Shown piece by piece: positions 1 to 5,095 of a stretch of 5,095 nucleotides of DNA. The stretch lies in assembly GCA_016934695.1 (NCBI GenBank), contig JAFGSH010000229.1, forward strand, positions 1 to 5,095. The letters are read 5' to 3'. The first letter of the stretch is position 1. Each line of letters starts with the position of its first letter. The notes beneath the pieces were generated by a model. The model saw only the letters and a program-made list of their open reading frames with translations, did no database searches and was not told the DNA's origin. This DNA comes from Deltaproteobacteria bacterium. Lineage in GTDB: Bacteria; Desulfobacterota; Syntrophia; Syntrophales; UBA2210. Position numbers and translations under genes: made by a program.

Positions 1-125
1 CGGTTGGGACAGGTGAATCCGGCGTCGATCTGCAGTTTGTAGACCTTGCACGCGAACCGGTTGACGAAAAAAGACTTCAGGTCATAGTATCGCTTCGAAT
101 TGTTCCAGAATTGCGGCTTCGGCAT
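1..125 (-). CDS. Radical SAM protein, YhcC/TIGR01212 type (N-terminal fragment)
   Basis: Only the first 41 codons lie in the window; the gene continues past the left edge. The visible protein begins MPKPQFWNNSKRYYDL, then has FFVNRFACKVYKLQIDAGF and ends at TCPN with a partial Arg codon. The arrangement RYYDLK, then K-V-K-L with a GFTCPNR segment, is the characteristic start of the TIGR01212/YhcC family of radical SAM proteins, where the CPNRDG segment precedes the CxxxCxxC iron-sulfur motif (that motif itself would be outside the window). Members are cytoplasmic, and their reaction is not well defined. The start is secure: an in-frame TAG lies at 144-146 with no other start codon between, and a GGGGA at 131-135 sits 5 bases upstream of the ATG. 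It is divergent from mnmG. The family call is from memory of sequence pattern on a short fragment. Confidence 0.82.
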   Translation of the reverse strand, partial: MPKPQFWNNSKRYYDLKSFFVNRFACKVYKLQIDAGFTCPN

Positions 126-220
126 GACGGTCCCCGCGGCGCCCTATTTTTTTATTGTCTTTTCACAAGTAATGCTATTAGACTGGTATCGTTAATTCAA
201 GTTATTATCACGGTGTAGGG
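126..220. promoter_or_regulatory. Divergent intergenic region between the radical SAM gene and mnmG
   Basis: These 95 bases separate two genes reading outward, so they must hold the promoter of mnmG and probably that of the radical SAM gene. The stretch from about 145 to 210 is clearly richer in A and T than the surrounding genes. For the plus strand, a weak sigma-70-like pair is TTCACA (162-167) with TATCGT (187-192), but the 19-base spacer is long; TTGTCT (155-160) with TATTAG (176-181) has a spacer of only 15. Neither is convincing. A T-run at 147-153 follows GC-rich bases, but I see no looped stem, so it is not called a terminator. Confidence 0.4.
212..220 (+). promoter_or_regulatory. Atypical ribosome binding region of mnmG
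   Basis: The bases before the mnmG ATG read GGTGTAGGG. AGGG (217-220) abuts the start codon, too close for a normal Shine-Dalgarno pairing, and GGTG (212-215) is at a workable 5-base distance but is a poor match. The start cannot easily be moved. The in-frame stop TAG at 179-181 closes the frame upstream with no ATG, GTG or TTG between, and later in-frame starts would cut into the FAD-binding strand. Initiation is therefore probably at 221 with a weak site. Confidence 0.4.
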
Positions 221-2107
221 ATGAGTTTTCCGAAACGGTTTGATGTGATCGTCGTCGGTGCCGGTCATGCCGGTTGTGAGGCGGCCCTGGCCGCCGCCCG
301 GATGGGGTGTCGGACGCTCCTCTTCAACATCAATCTCGATTCAATCGCGCTGATGTCCTGCAACCCCGCCATCGGGGGGCTTGCCAAGGGACAACTGGTG
401 AAGGAGATCGACGCCCTCGGCGGTGAGATGGGCAAGATCGCCGACCGGACGGCCTGTCACTTCAGGGTCTTGAACCGGTCCAAGGGACCCGCCGTCCAGT
501 CCTCACGCGTCCAGTGCGACAAACAGCTCTATCGCCTCGCCATGAAAGAGGTGGTGGAAAAACAACCGAATCTGTACGTCAGGCAGGCCCTGGTGGAAAA
601 GATCGTCATCGAGGGGGGTACGGTCACCGGGGTGCTCGATAACACGGGATTCTTCTTTGGGGGCGAGACGGTAGTCATCACCACCGGGACCTTCCTCAAT
701 GGGCTTGTCCATATCGGTACGTCGCGACAGTCCGCCGGACGTGCGGGGGAGATCGCCTCTATCGGACTGGCCGAATCACTCAGGGAATTGGGGTTCGACA
801 TCGGACGGATGAAGACGGGGACCCCGCCGCGCCTGCGTGCCTCGTCGATCGACTTCTCAGTCATGGAACGGCAGGACAGCGATCCGGATCCGCGTCCCTT
901 TTCCTTTACCACCGAAAGGCTCCGGGAAGAGCGGCTTCCCTCCTATTTCTCCGCCACCACCGCCGAAACACACCGGCTGATCCGGGATAACATACAGCAA
1001 TCCCCTCTCTATTCCGGCGCTATCACGGGGGTCAGTGCGCGCTACTGCCCTTCACTGGAAGACAAGGTGATGCGTTTCGCCGACAAGGAAAGTCACCCGG
1101 TGGTCCTTGAATTCGAGGGTCTCGAGACGGAAGAGATCTACGCCAAGGGGCTGGGAAACAGTCTCCCCCTGGAGCTCCAGGACGACCTGGTCCATTCAGT
1201 CCCCGGTCTCGAACAGGCGGAGATCATGCGGAGCGCCTACGCCATCGAGTACGACTTTGTCCAGCCCACGCAGCTGACGCAGACCCTCGAGACGAAGCTC
1301 GTACAGGGGTTGTACCTCGCCGGGCAGATCAACGGGACATCCGGGTACGAGGAGGCGGCAGCCCAGGGGATGTGGGCCGGAATCAACGCCGCCCTGGCGG
1401 TCCAGAAGAGAGCTCCCTTTATCCTCGATCGTTCCGAGGCGTATATGGGGGTCTTGGTGGATGACCTGATCACCCGGGGGGTCGACGAGCCCTACCGGAT
1501 GTTCACCTCCCGGGCGGAGTACCGGCTGATCCTGCGGGAGGACAACGCGACCATCCGCCTCATGGGGAGAGGGTGCGACCTGGGACTCATCGCGCGCGAC
1601 CGGTATCGTGATCTGGAGGAACAGGTCCGCGAGATCGAACGCCTGACGCAGGATCTTGCCGCACGGAGGGTGTTCCCCTCCGCCGAGGTGAACACGGCAC
1701 TGGAAGGGATCCCCACTCCTCCTATCAGGACTCCCGTCACGTTCTCACACCTGCTGAAACGGCCGGAGGTCGTCTACGATAATCTGAAAGTCCTGGACGG
1801 GTGGGAGGAAATCCCGGACCGGGACGTGAAACGGCAGGTTGAGATTGCGATCAAATACGAAGGGTACATCAAGCGGCAACTCGAGTCGGTCGAACGGTTC
1901 AAGGGGATGGAGAAGAAAAAAATCCCCCCCGGATTCAATTACGCGACCGTTCCCGGCCTCTCAAATGAACTCAGGAAAAAGTTGTCATCAATACAGCCGG
2001 CTTCCATCGGTCAGGCGCAGAGGATATCGGGGATGACCCAGGCGGCACTGACTGCCGTTCTCGTCTCCCTGAAAAAGACCGAGGCTGACGGCGAAAGACA
2101 GGCATGA
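221..2107 (+). CDS. mnmG: tRNA uridine-5-carboxymethylaminomethyl(34) synthesis enzyme MnmG (GidA)
   Basis: MnmG uses FAD, and works with the GTPase MnmE, to place carboxymethylaminomethyl (or aminomethyl) groups on the wobble uridine of tRNAs reading split codon boxes; it acts in the cytoplasm. The 628 residues match the usual length (E. coli about 629). An FAD-binding GAGHAG lies at residues 13-18. The family signature MSCNPAIGG carries conserved Cys47, and a second conserved Cys is at 276 in RYCPSLEDKVMRF. GGRAG-like SAGRAG (171-176), MKTGTPPR (198-205), GQINGTSGYEEAAAQG (368-383) and EPYRMFTSRAEYRL (423-436) are all intact. The C-terminal helical domain that contacts MnmE and tRNA shows KYEGYI (545-550) and SIGQAQRISGMT (595-606). 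The gene is complete, with no frameshift. The usual neighbours mnmE and rsmG are not adjacent in this window; a beta-helix gene follows after 21 bases, probably in the same transcript. Confidence 0.98.
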   Translation: MSFPKRFDVIVVGAGHAGCEAALAAARMGCRTLLFNINLDSIALMSCNPAIGGLAKGQLVKEIDALGGEMGKIADRTACHFRVLNRSKGPAVQSSRVQCDKQLYRLAMKEVVEKQPNLYVRQALVEKIVIEGGTVTGVLDNTGFFFGGETVVITTGTFLNGLVHIGTSRQSAGRAGEIASIGLAESLRELGFDIGRMKTGTPPRLRASSIDFSVMERQDSDPDPRPFSFTTERLREERLPSYFSATTAETHRLIRDNIQQSPLYSGAITGVSARYCPSLEDKVMRFADKESHPVVLEFEGLETEEIYAKGLGNSLPLELQDDLVHSVPGLEQAEIMRSAYAIEYDFVQPTQLTQTLETKLVQGLYLAGQINGTSGYEEAAAQGMWAGINAALAVQKRAPFILDRSEAYMGVLVDDLITRGVDEPYRMFTSRAEYRLILREDNATIRLMGRGCDLGLIARDRYRDLEEQVREIERLTQDLAARRVFPSAEVNTALEGIPTPPIRTPVTFSHLLKRPEVVYDNLKVLDGWEEIPDRDVKRQVEIAIKYEGYIKRQLESVERFKGMEKKKIPPGFNYATVPGLSNELRKKLSSIQPASIGQAQRISGMTQAALTAVLVSLKKTEADGERQA

Positions 2108-2114
2108 AACAACT

Positions 2115-2122
2115 GAGGGGGG
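2115..2122 (+). promoter_or_regulatory. Ribosome binding site of the beta-helix gene
   Basis: GAGGGGGG lies in the short gap after the mnmG stop and ends 6 bases before the ATG at 2129, a good Shine-Dalgarno match and spacing. It supports 2129 over the next in-frame ATG at 2159, which has no comparable site. Confidence 0.7.
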
Positions 2123-2128
2123 TGTGCA

Positions 2129-3385
2129 ATGGATGATGGGTACCACGTACCGGACAGGATGACGCAATTGATGGAAAAGGGGGTCAGAATCCCCAGTCCC
2201 TCATCGGTGGAAATCGGTGACGAGGTGGCGATAGAGCGAATATCGGGGAGCGGAGTCGTCCTGTACGGGGGTGCAAAGCTGTATGGCGCCACGACACTGA
2301 TCTGCGAGGGGACCGAGTTGGGATACGAAGCCCCGGTAACGGTTATTGATTGCAAGATCGGTCGCGGTGTCCGGTTAAAGGGAGGGTTTTTTAAGGGGTC
2401 GACCTTTCTGGACGGTGTGCAGGTGACATCCGGTGCGCACGTACGGGAGGGATGTATCCTCGAAGAGGAGGTGCGGATCGGTCACACGGTCGGCCTGAAA
2501 CAGACCATCCTCTTCCCGTATGTTACTCTGGGAAGCCTGATCAACTTCTGCGACTGCCTCATGTCCGGGGGAACGGACAGGAAGAATCACAGCGAAGTGG
2601 GGAGTTCCTACATCCATTTCAACTATACACCGAATCAGGACAAGGCCACCGCGTCCCTGATAGGGGATGTGCCGACCGGGGTGATGCTCGACCAGCCCCC
2701 GATCTTCCTGGGGGGACAGGGAGGACTGGTGGGACCGGTGCGGATCGGCCACGGGACCGTCATCGCGGCGGGGACCGTCTACGGCAAGGATTGTCCCGAA
2801 GGGGGGAAACTTCTCAAAGGACAGAACACCCCGGTCACCGAAACGGCTTTCTGCCGGGGACTGTATTGTGATGTCGACAGGAAGGTACGAAATAATATCC
2901 ATTATATCGCGAATCTTCTTGCCCTGAAACAGTGGTACATCCATGTCAGGGGTCCGCTTTTCCAAGAATGGAAAAAAGGGCGTGAATTGATTGATGGGGC
3001 CATTGAGACGCTGGAAGCGGCGATCTGGGAACGGGTGAAACAGTTCGGTGCCTTTGCGGGGAAGCTGGCGGAGTCCGCGCGGATCGGAAGAACGGCTCCG
3101 GGTATGGAGAAATCCGACAGGCTTGTCGCACTGGAAGAAGGGATATCGGACGTCTGGCCGTCGCTCGAGGCCGCTCTGACACAAGGGTTGGAAGATTCCG
3201 TGGCGCTGGAGGAGCGCGACCGTTTTCTGACCTCTCTCAGGCGTCAACGGGCCGTTGGCGCGGGGTATGTAGAAACCATGCAAGCACTGGACGAGCAGAC
3301 CCGGTCTCTCGGGAGGGCTTGGCTTCAGGGGATCGTCGACGAAATATCGGAAGAGGCGCTCTCCATCGTGCCCCTATGCCGGTGA
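2129..3385 (+). CDS. GlmU-like left-handed beta-helix protein with helical C-terminal domain
   Basis: The exact function is unknown. Residues about 25-245 are hexapeptide-like repeats of a left-handed parallel beta-helix (for example VEIGDEV, CKIGRGVRL, VRIGHTV, VRIGHGTVIAAGTV). The part from NFCDC (139-143) through HSEVGSSYIHFNYTP (154-168), ASLIGD (175-180) and GGLVGPVRIGHGTVIAAG (198-215) parallels the acetyltransferase half of GlmU, including the NY of GlmU's CNYDG. The N-terminal nucleotidyltransferase domain of GlmU, with its GxGxRM motif, is absent, so the name 'UDP-GlcNAc pyrophosphorylase' sometimes given to such proteins would be wrong. Residues about 250-418 look mostly alpha-helical and charged and are not part of GlmU. 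There is no signal peptide or membrane segment, so it is likely cytoplasmic. By inference it is a sugar-nucleotide or sugar-phosphate acyltransferase, or a beta-helix protein that has lost catalysis. It probably shares a transcript with mnmG. Confidence 0.78.
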   Translation: MDDGYHVPDRMTQLMEKGVRIPSPSSVEIGDEVAIERISGSGVVLYGGAKLYGATTLICEGTELGYEAPVTVIDCKIGRGVRLKGGFFKGSTFLDGVQVTSGAHVREGCILEEEVRIGHTVGLKQTILFPYVTLGSLINFCDCLMSGGTDRKNHSEVGSSYIHFNYTPNQDKATASLIGDVPTGVMLDQPPIFLGGQGGLVGPVRIGHGTVIAAGTVYGKDCPEGGKLLKGQNTPVTETAFCRGLYCDVDRKVRNNIHYIANLLALKQWYIHVRGPLFQEWKKGRELIDGAIETLEAAIWERVKQFGAFAGKLAESARIGRTAPGMEKSDRLVALEEGISDVWPSLEAALTQGLEDSVALEERDRFLTSLRRQRAVGAGYVETMQALDEQTRSLGRAWLQGIVDEISEEALSIVPLCR

Positions 3386-3391
3386 CATCGC

Positions 3392-4177
3392 TTATCGAGG
3401 GGCATACGCTCCCGCCGGTATCCGTAGTTCAAACTGTGCCGTTTCAAATGGGGCAAGGCCCGAGGTGAATGATCGTTCAATAAATCTGACGGTTCCTTCT
3501 TGATCGACGAGGATGACCGTAGACGAACGGGTTCCGTATATATCGCTCCGGATGAAGACGGACGAGAGGACCCGTTCCCATTCGAGGCCGACCCCTGTAT
3601 CCGGCAGATCCCGGTCGTCGGGATGGGTCGTGTCCCCGAGGATATCAAATATCTCGCCGGGAGACGGATCTCTGCCTGACAGCACACCGTCGAGGTGTGA
3701 TTTCCCCCGCTCTACCTTCGGCCAGGGAGTGTCCAGCAGGTGGTTACTGAGGCCGTGAGTCCCCGGAGATATCTCGCTGAGGGCGCCGGTCTTGTTCGAA
3801 AAGTGGAAGAGCCCCGTCCCGTCTCCCAAAAGCAGGTTGAACCCGTTATAGCGATCGGCGTGGGGGTGTATTGCGTCAATATATTCACCCGGGGAGACAT
3901 CGCCGCGGAGAAACCCGCTGACCAGCCCTCCCCGTGACGGGGCATTGTCTCTGAGCGTTCGGGGATCCCGGTAGTTGGTAATCGCCGCCATACGCCCCGA
4001 CCGGGTAATCCCGAGCCAGGTCCCTCCATCCTTCAGGTCTCTTCCCGCCAGGATATGGGGGTGATCATCCCAGAAAGATGCCGGCGCCGTGGGGCGCTCG
4101 TAAAACTCGTCCCGGTTCGCCGCGAGGACAAGCGGATATGCCGGATGATGCCGGTATGAAAAGAGTATCAGACACAT
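3392..4177 (-). CDS. NRDE-family (TANGO2-like) protein
   Basis: This 261-residue cytoplasmic-looking protein belongs to the NRDE/TANGO2 family. It begins MCLILFSY, placing a Cys at position 2, and has the name-giving NRDE at residues 21-24 in LAANRDEFYERP. It continues with GGTWLG (51-56), ITNYRDP (66-72), SRGGLVSGFL (81-90), FNLLLGD (113-119), GLSNHLLDTPWPKV (142-155) and YGTRSSTVIL (214-223), in the family order and at full length. The family has an Ntn-hydrolase-like fold in which Cys2 could become the N-terminal nucleophile; eukaryotic relatives have been linked to heme handling, but the bacterial role is unsettled. The start lies 7 bases after the sirtuin stop. A weak AGG overlaps that stop, so translation is probably coupled to the sirtuin. 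Its stop faces the beta-helix gene stop with 6 bases between. Confidence 0.9.
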   Translation of the reverse strand: MCLILFSYRHHPAYPLVLAANRDEFYERPTAPASFWDDHPHILAGRDLKDGGTWLGITRSGRMAAITNYRDPRTLRDNAPSRGGLVSGFLRGDVSPGEYIDAIHPHADRYNGFNLLLGDGTGLFHFSNKTGALSEISPGTHGLSNHLLDTPWPKVERGKSHLDGVLSGRDPSPGEIFDILGDTTHPDDRDLPDTGVGLEWERVLSSVFIRSDIYGTRSSTVILVDQEGTVRFIERSFTSGLAPFETAQFELRIPAGAYAPR

Positions 4178-4184
4178 GCCCTGC

Positions 4185-4964
4185 CTAGATTCCTTCCCGG
4201 ACCGCTTCCACCATCTTCGACATGACCTCGCCGGCCTTTCCTTCTATCAGGATATCGGCGCGGGAGTCTAAGGGAGTGTCACCGATATTGACAATGACCA
4301 GACGCGCACCGGCCTCTTTGGCGTATGCAGGCATCAGTGCCGCCGGATGGACGACCAGAGAAGACCCCACAACGATAAAGAGATCGCACTGCATGGAATA
4401 GGTGGTCGCAGCGTTCAGCACGTCGTGGGGGAGCATCTCCCCGAAGAAAACGACGTCGGGTTTGAGAATACCGCCGCACTTTTTGCATTCGGGTACCTCG
4501 ATCCCCTGCTGCAATACCGCTCTGATCGCTTCGACCGTGTATCGCTCGCCGCAATCGATACATTTGATCCACTGCATGTTGCCGTGCAGCTCAAAGACCT
4601 TGTCCGGAGAATTTCCCGCTTTCTGGTGCAGGTTGTCGATATTCTGCGTGATGACGCATTCGATCTTTCCCATCTCTTCCAGCTGTGCGATCGCATAGTG
4701 TGCCTTATTCGGTTGAACGGTGGAGAAAAGGTCCCCTTCGATCAGGATTTTCCACTGTTTTCTCCGTGTTTCTCTGCTGCTGAGAAATTTCTGTATGGTG
4801 AAATCATCGGGGTCGAATTTGGTCCATATCCCTGCCGGTCCCCGAAAATCAGGAATCCCTGATTCGGTGCTGATGCCCGCCCCGGTGAAGACCACCGCCT
4901 TACGGGAGGCCAGTATCATGTCGGCTGCCGCGGTGATTTTTTCGTTCAACTGATTACCAGCCAT
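4185..4964 (-). CDS. Sirtuin NAD-dependent protein deacylase (Sir2/CobB family)
   Basis: Sirtuins remove acetyl or other acyl groups from lysines, consuming NAD and releasing nicotinamide and O-acyl-ADP-ribose. All core elements are present in this 259-residue cytoplasmic protein: GAGIS (28-32), GIPDFRG (36-42), TQNIDNLH (106-113), catalytic His127 in ELHGN, four zinc cysteines (135, 138, 160, 163), VVFFGE (171-176), GSSL (200-203) and VNIGDTP (225-231). Overall style resembles the Thermotoga maritima Sir2 (class U). The Tyr-x-x-Arg pair that marks CobB/SIRT5 desuccinylases is not evident; the nearest alignable spot reads RETR (64-67), which favours plain deacetylase activity. The start at 4964 is chosen because a strong Shine-Dalgarno precedes it by 8 bases; an in-frame ATG at 4994 would add 10 residues but has no ribosome binding site. 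The NRDE gene follows after 7 bases. Confidence 0.95.
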   Translation of the reverse strand: MAGNQLNEKITAAADMILASRKAVVFTGAGISTESGIPDFRGPAGIWTKFDPDDFTIQKFLSSRETRRKQWKILIEGDLFSTVQPNKAHYAIAQLEEMGKIECVITQNIDNLHQKAGNSPDKVFELHGNMQWIKCIDCGERYTVEAIRAVLQQGIEVPECKKCGGILKPDVVFFGEMLPHDVLNAATTYSMQCDLFIVVGSSLVVHPAALMPAYAKEAGARLVIVNIGDTPLDSRADILIEGKAGEVMSKMVEAVREGI

Positions 4965-4970
4965 TCTTTT

Positions 4971-4979
4971 TTCCTCCCC
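4971..4979 (-). promoter_or_regulatory. Strong ribosome binding site that sets the sirtuin start
   Basis: On the minus strand GGGGAGGAA (core GGAGG at 4973-4977) lies 8 bases upstream of the ATG at 4964. It falls inside the reading frame if the ATG at 4994 is used, and no comparable site precedes 4994, so it decides in favour of the shorter sirtuin. Confidence 0.75.
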
Positions 4980-5016
4980 TGTGCTGCCTGTCATGCCATC
5001 GTATCACTGTGCGCCG

Positions 5017-5095
5017 TTATTGTTTGAAGCCGTATTTCTTCATTTTGTAACGGAGCGTCCGCTCGGTGATCCCCAGGATCTCCGCCGCCCGTGTC
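5017..5095 (-). CDS. NtrC-type regulator, C-terminal Fis-like DNA-binding end (fragment)
   Basis: Only the last 25 residues and the TAA are in the window; the gene enters from the right edge. The tail reads TRAAEILGITERTLRYKMKK, then YGFKQ. This is the second half of a Fis-type helix-turn-helix, with the recognition helix at ITERTLRYKMKKYG, as found at the C-terminus of sigma-54-dependent activators and their response regulators (NtrC/AtoC/ZraR group). The receiver and AAA+ domains would lie outside the window, so whether it is a response regulator or another Fis-HTH protein cannot be decided here. The stop is 52 bases before the preferred sirtuin start, on the same strand, with no terminator visible between, so sirtuin and NRDE genes may be read from its transcript. 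Confidence 0.85.
   Translation of the reverse strand, partial: TRAAEILGITERTLRYKMKKYGFKQ

Noticed and set aside
134..153. GC-rich palindromic bases followed by a run of seven T, resembling a terminator
   Set aside because: CCGCGG and GGCGCC overlap and leave no loop for a stable stem, and no plus-strand gene ends there.
168..184. Small inverted repeat TAAT-GCT-ATTA in the divergent region, possible operator
   Set aside because: Arms are only four bases in an AT-rich stretch, well within chance expectation, with no second copy.
529..912. Long minus-strand open frame opposite mnmG (127 codons)
   Set aside because: It is an antisense shadow of a clearly conserved enzyme; the translation shows no domain pattern and the region is explained by mnmG.
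2104..2136. Ten-residue reading frame (MKQLRGVCNG) beginning at ATGA over the mnmG stop
   Set aside because: It has no ribosome binding site of its own, is tiny, and overlaps the strong binding site and start of the beta-helix gene; most likely chance.
2375..3283. 302-codon minus-strand open frame opposite the beta-helix gene
   Set aside because: The plus-strand protein has clear hexapeptide repeats and a good ribosome binding site. The antisense translation is rich in Pro, Arg and Gly with no recognisable motif, as expected for a shadow frame in GC-rich DNA.
4347..4862. 171-codon plus-strand open frame opposite the sirtuin
   Set aside because: Antisense to an intact sirtuin with all catalytic motifs; no independent start signal or family resemblance.
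4983..4998. Possible sigma-54 promoter (minus strand, TGGCAT ... GC) ahead of the sirtuin
   Set aside because: The distance between GG and GC is 11 bases instead of 10, the TTGC half is CAGC, and a start about 12 bases downstream would fall at or after the ribosome binding site.

Overview
The window reads as an ordinary stretch of chromosome from a moderately GC-rich bacterium. It has four complete genes, gene fragments at both edges, very short intergenic gaps, and no sign of mobile elements, CRISPR arrays, tRNA/rRNA genes or broken genes. The gene content suggests Desulfobacterota (the former Deltaproteobacteria) or a neighbouring phylum. The grounds are an NtrC-type regulator ending in a Fis-like helix-turn-helix, a Thermotoga-like sirtuin, an NRDE-family protein, and a GlmU-like beta-helix protein that I associate with such genomes. 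This placement is inference from protein style; there is no rRNA to confirm it.

Layout. The left edge holds the first 41 codons of a YhcC/TIGR01212-type radical SAM gene on the minus strand. A 95-base AT-rich divergent region (126-220) separates it from mnmG (221-2107, +), the FAD-dependent tRNA uridine-34 modification enzyme. 21 bases later comes a 418-residue left-handed beta-helix protein (2129-3385, +). It resembles the acetyltransferase half of GlmU but lacks the nucleotidyltransferase half and carries a long helical tail. This plus-strand pair meets a minus-strand gene string tail to tail with only 6 bases between the stop codons. That string, read from the right edge, is the last 25 codons of a Fis-type (probably sigma-54-activating) response regulator, then a sirtuin NAD-dependent protein deacylase, then a TANGO2/NRDE-family protein.

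How the genes relate. mnmG and the beta-helix gene are probably co-transcribed, with no obvious functional link. Sirtuin and NRDE genes are 7 bases apart and almost certainly share a message. The regulator gene ends 52 bases before the best sirtuin start, so it may belong to the same transcript. MnmG's role is well established. The sirtuin's enzymatic class is clear but its substrates are unknown. The roles of the radical SAM, NRDE and beta-helix proteins are poorly defined.

I found no convincing new biological system. The points most worth a second look are the beta-helix protein, which is easily misannotated as GlmU, the regulator-sirtuin-NRDE neighbourhood, and a corrected sirtuin start at 4964.
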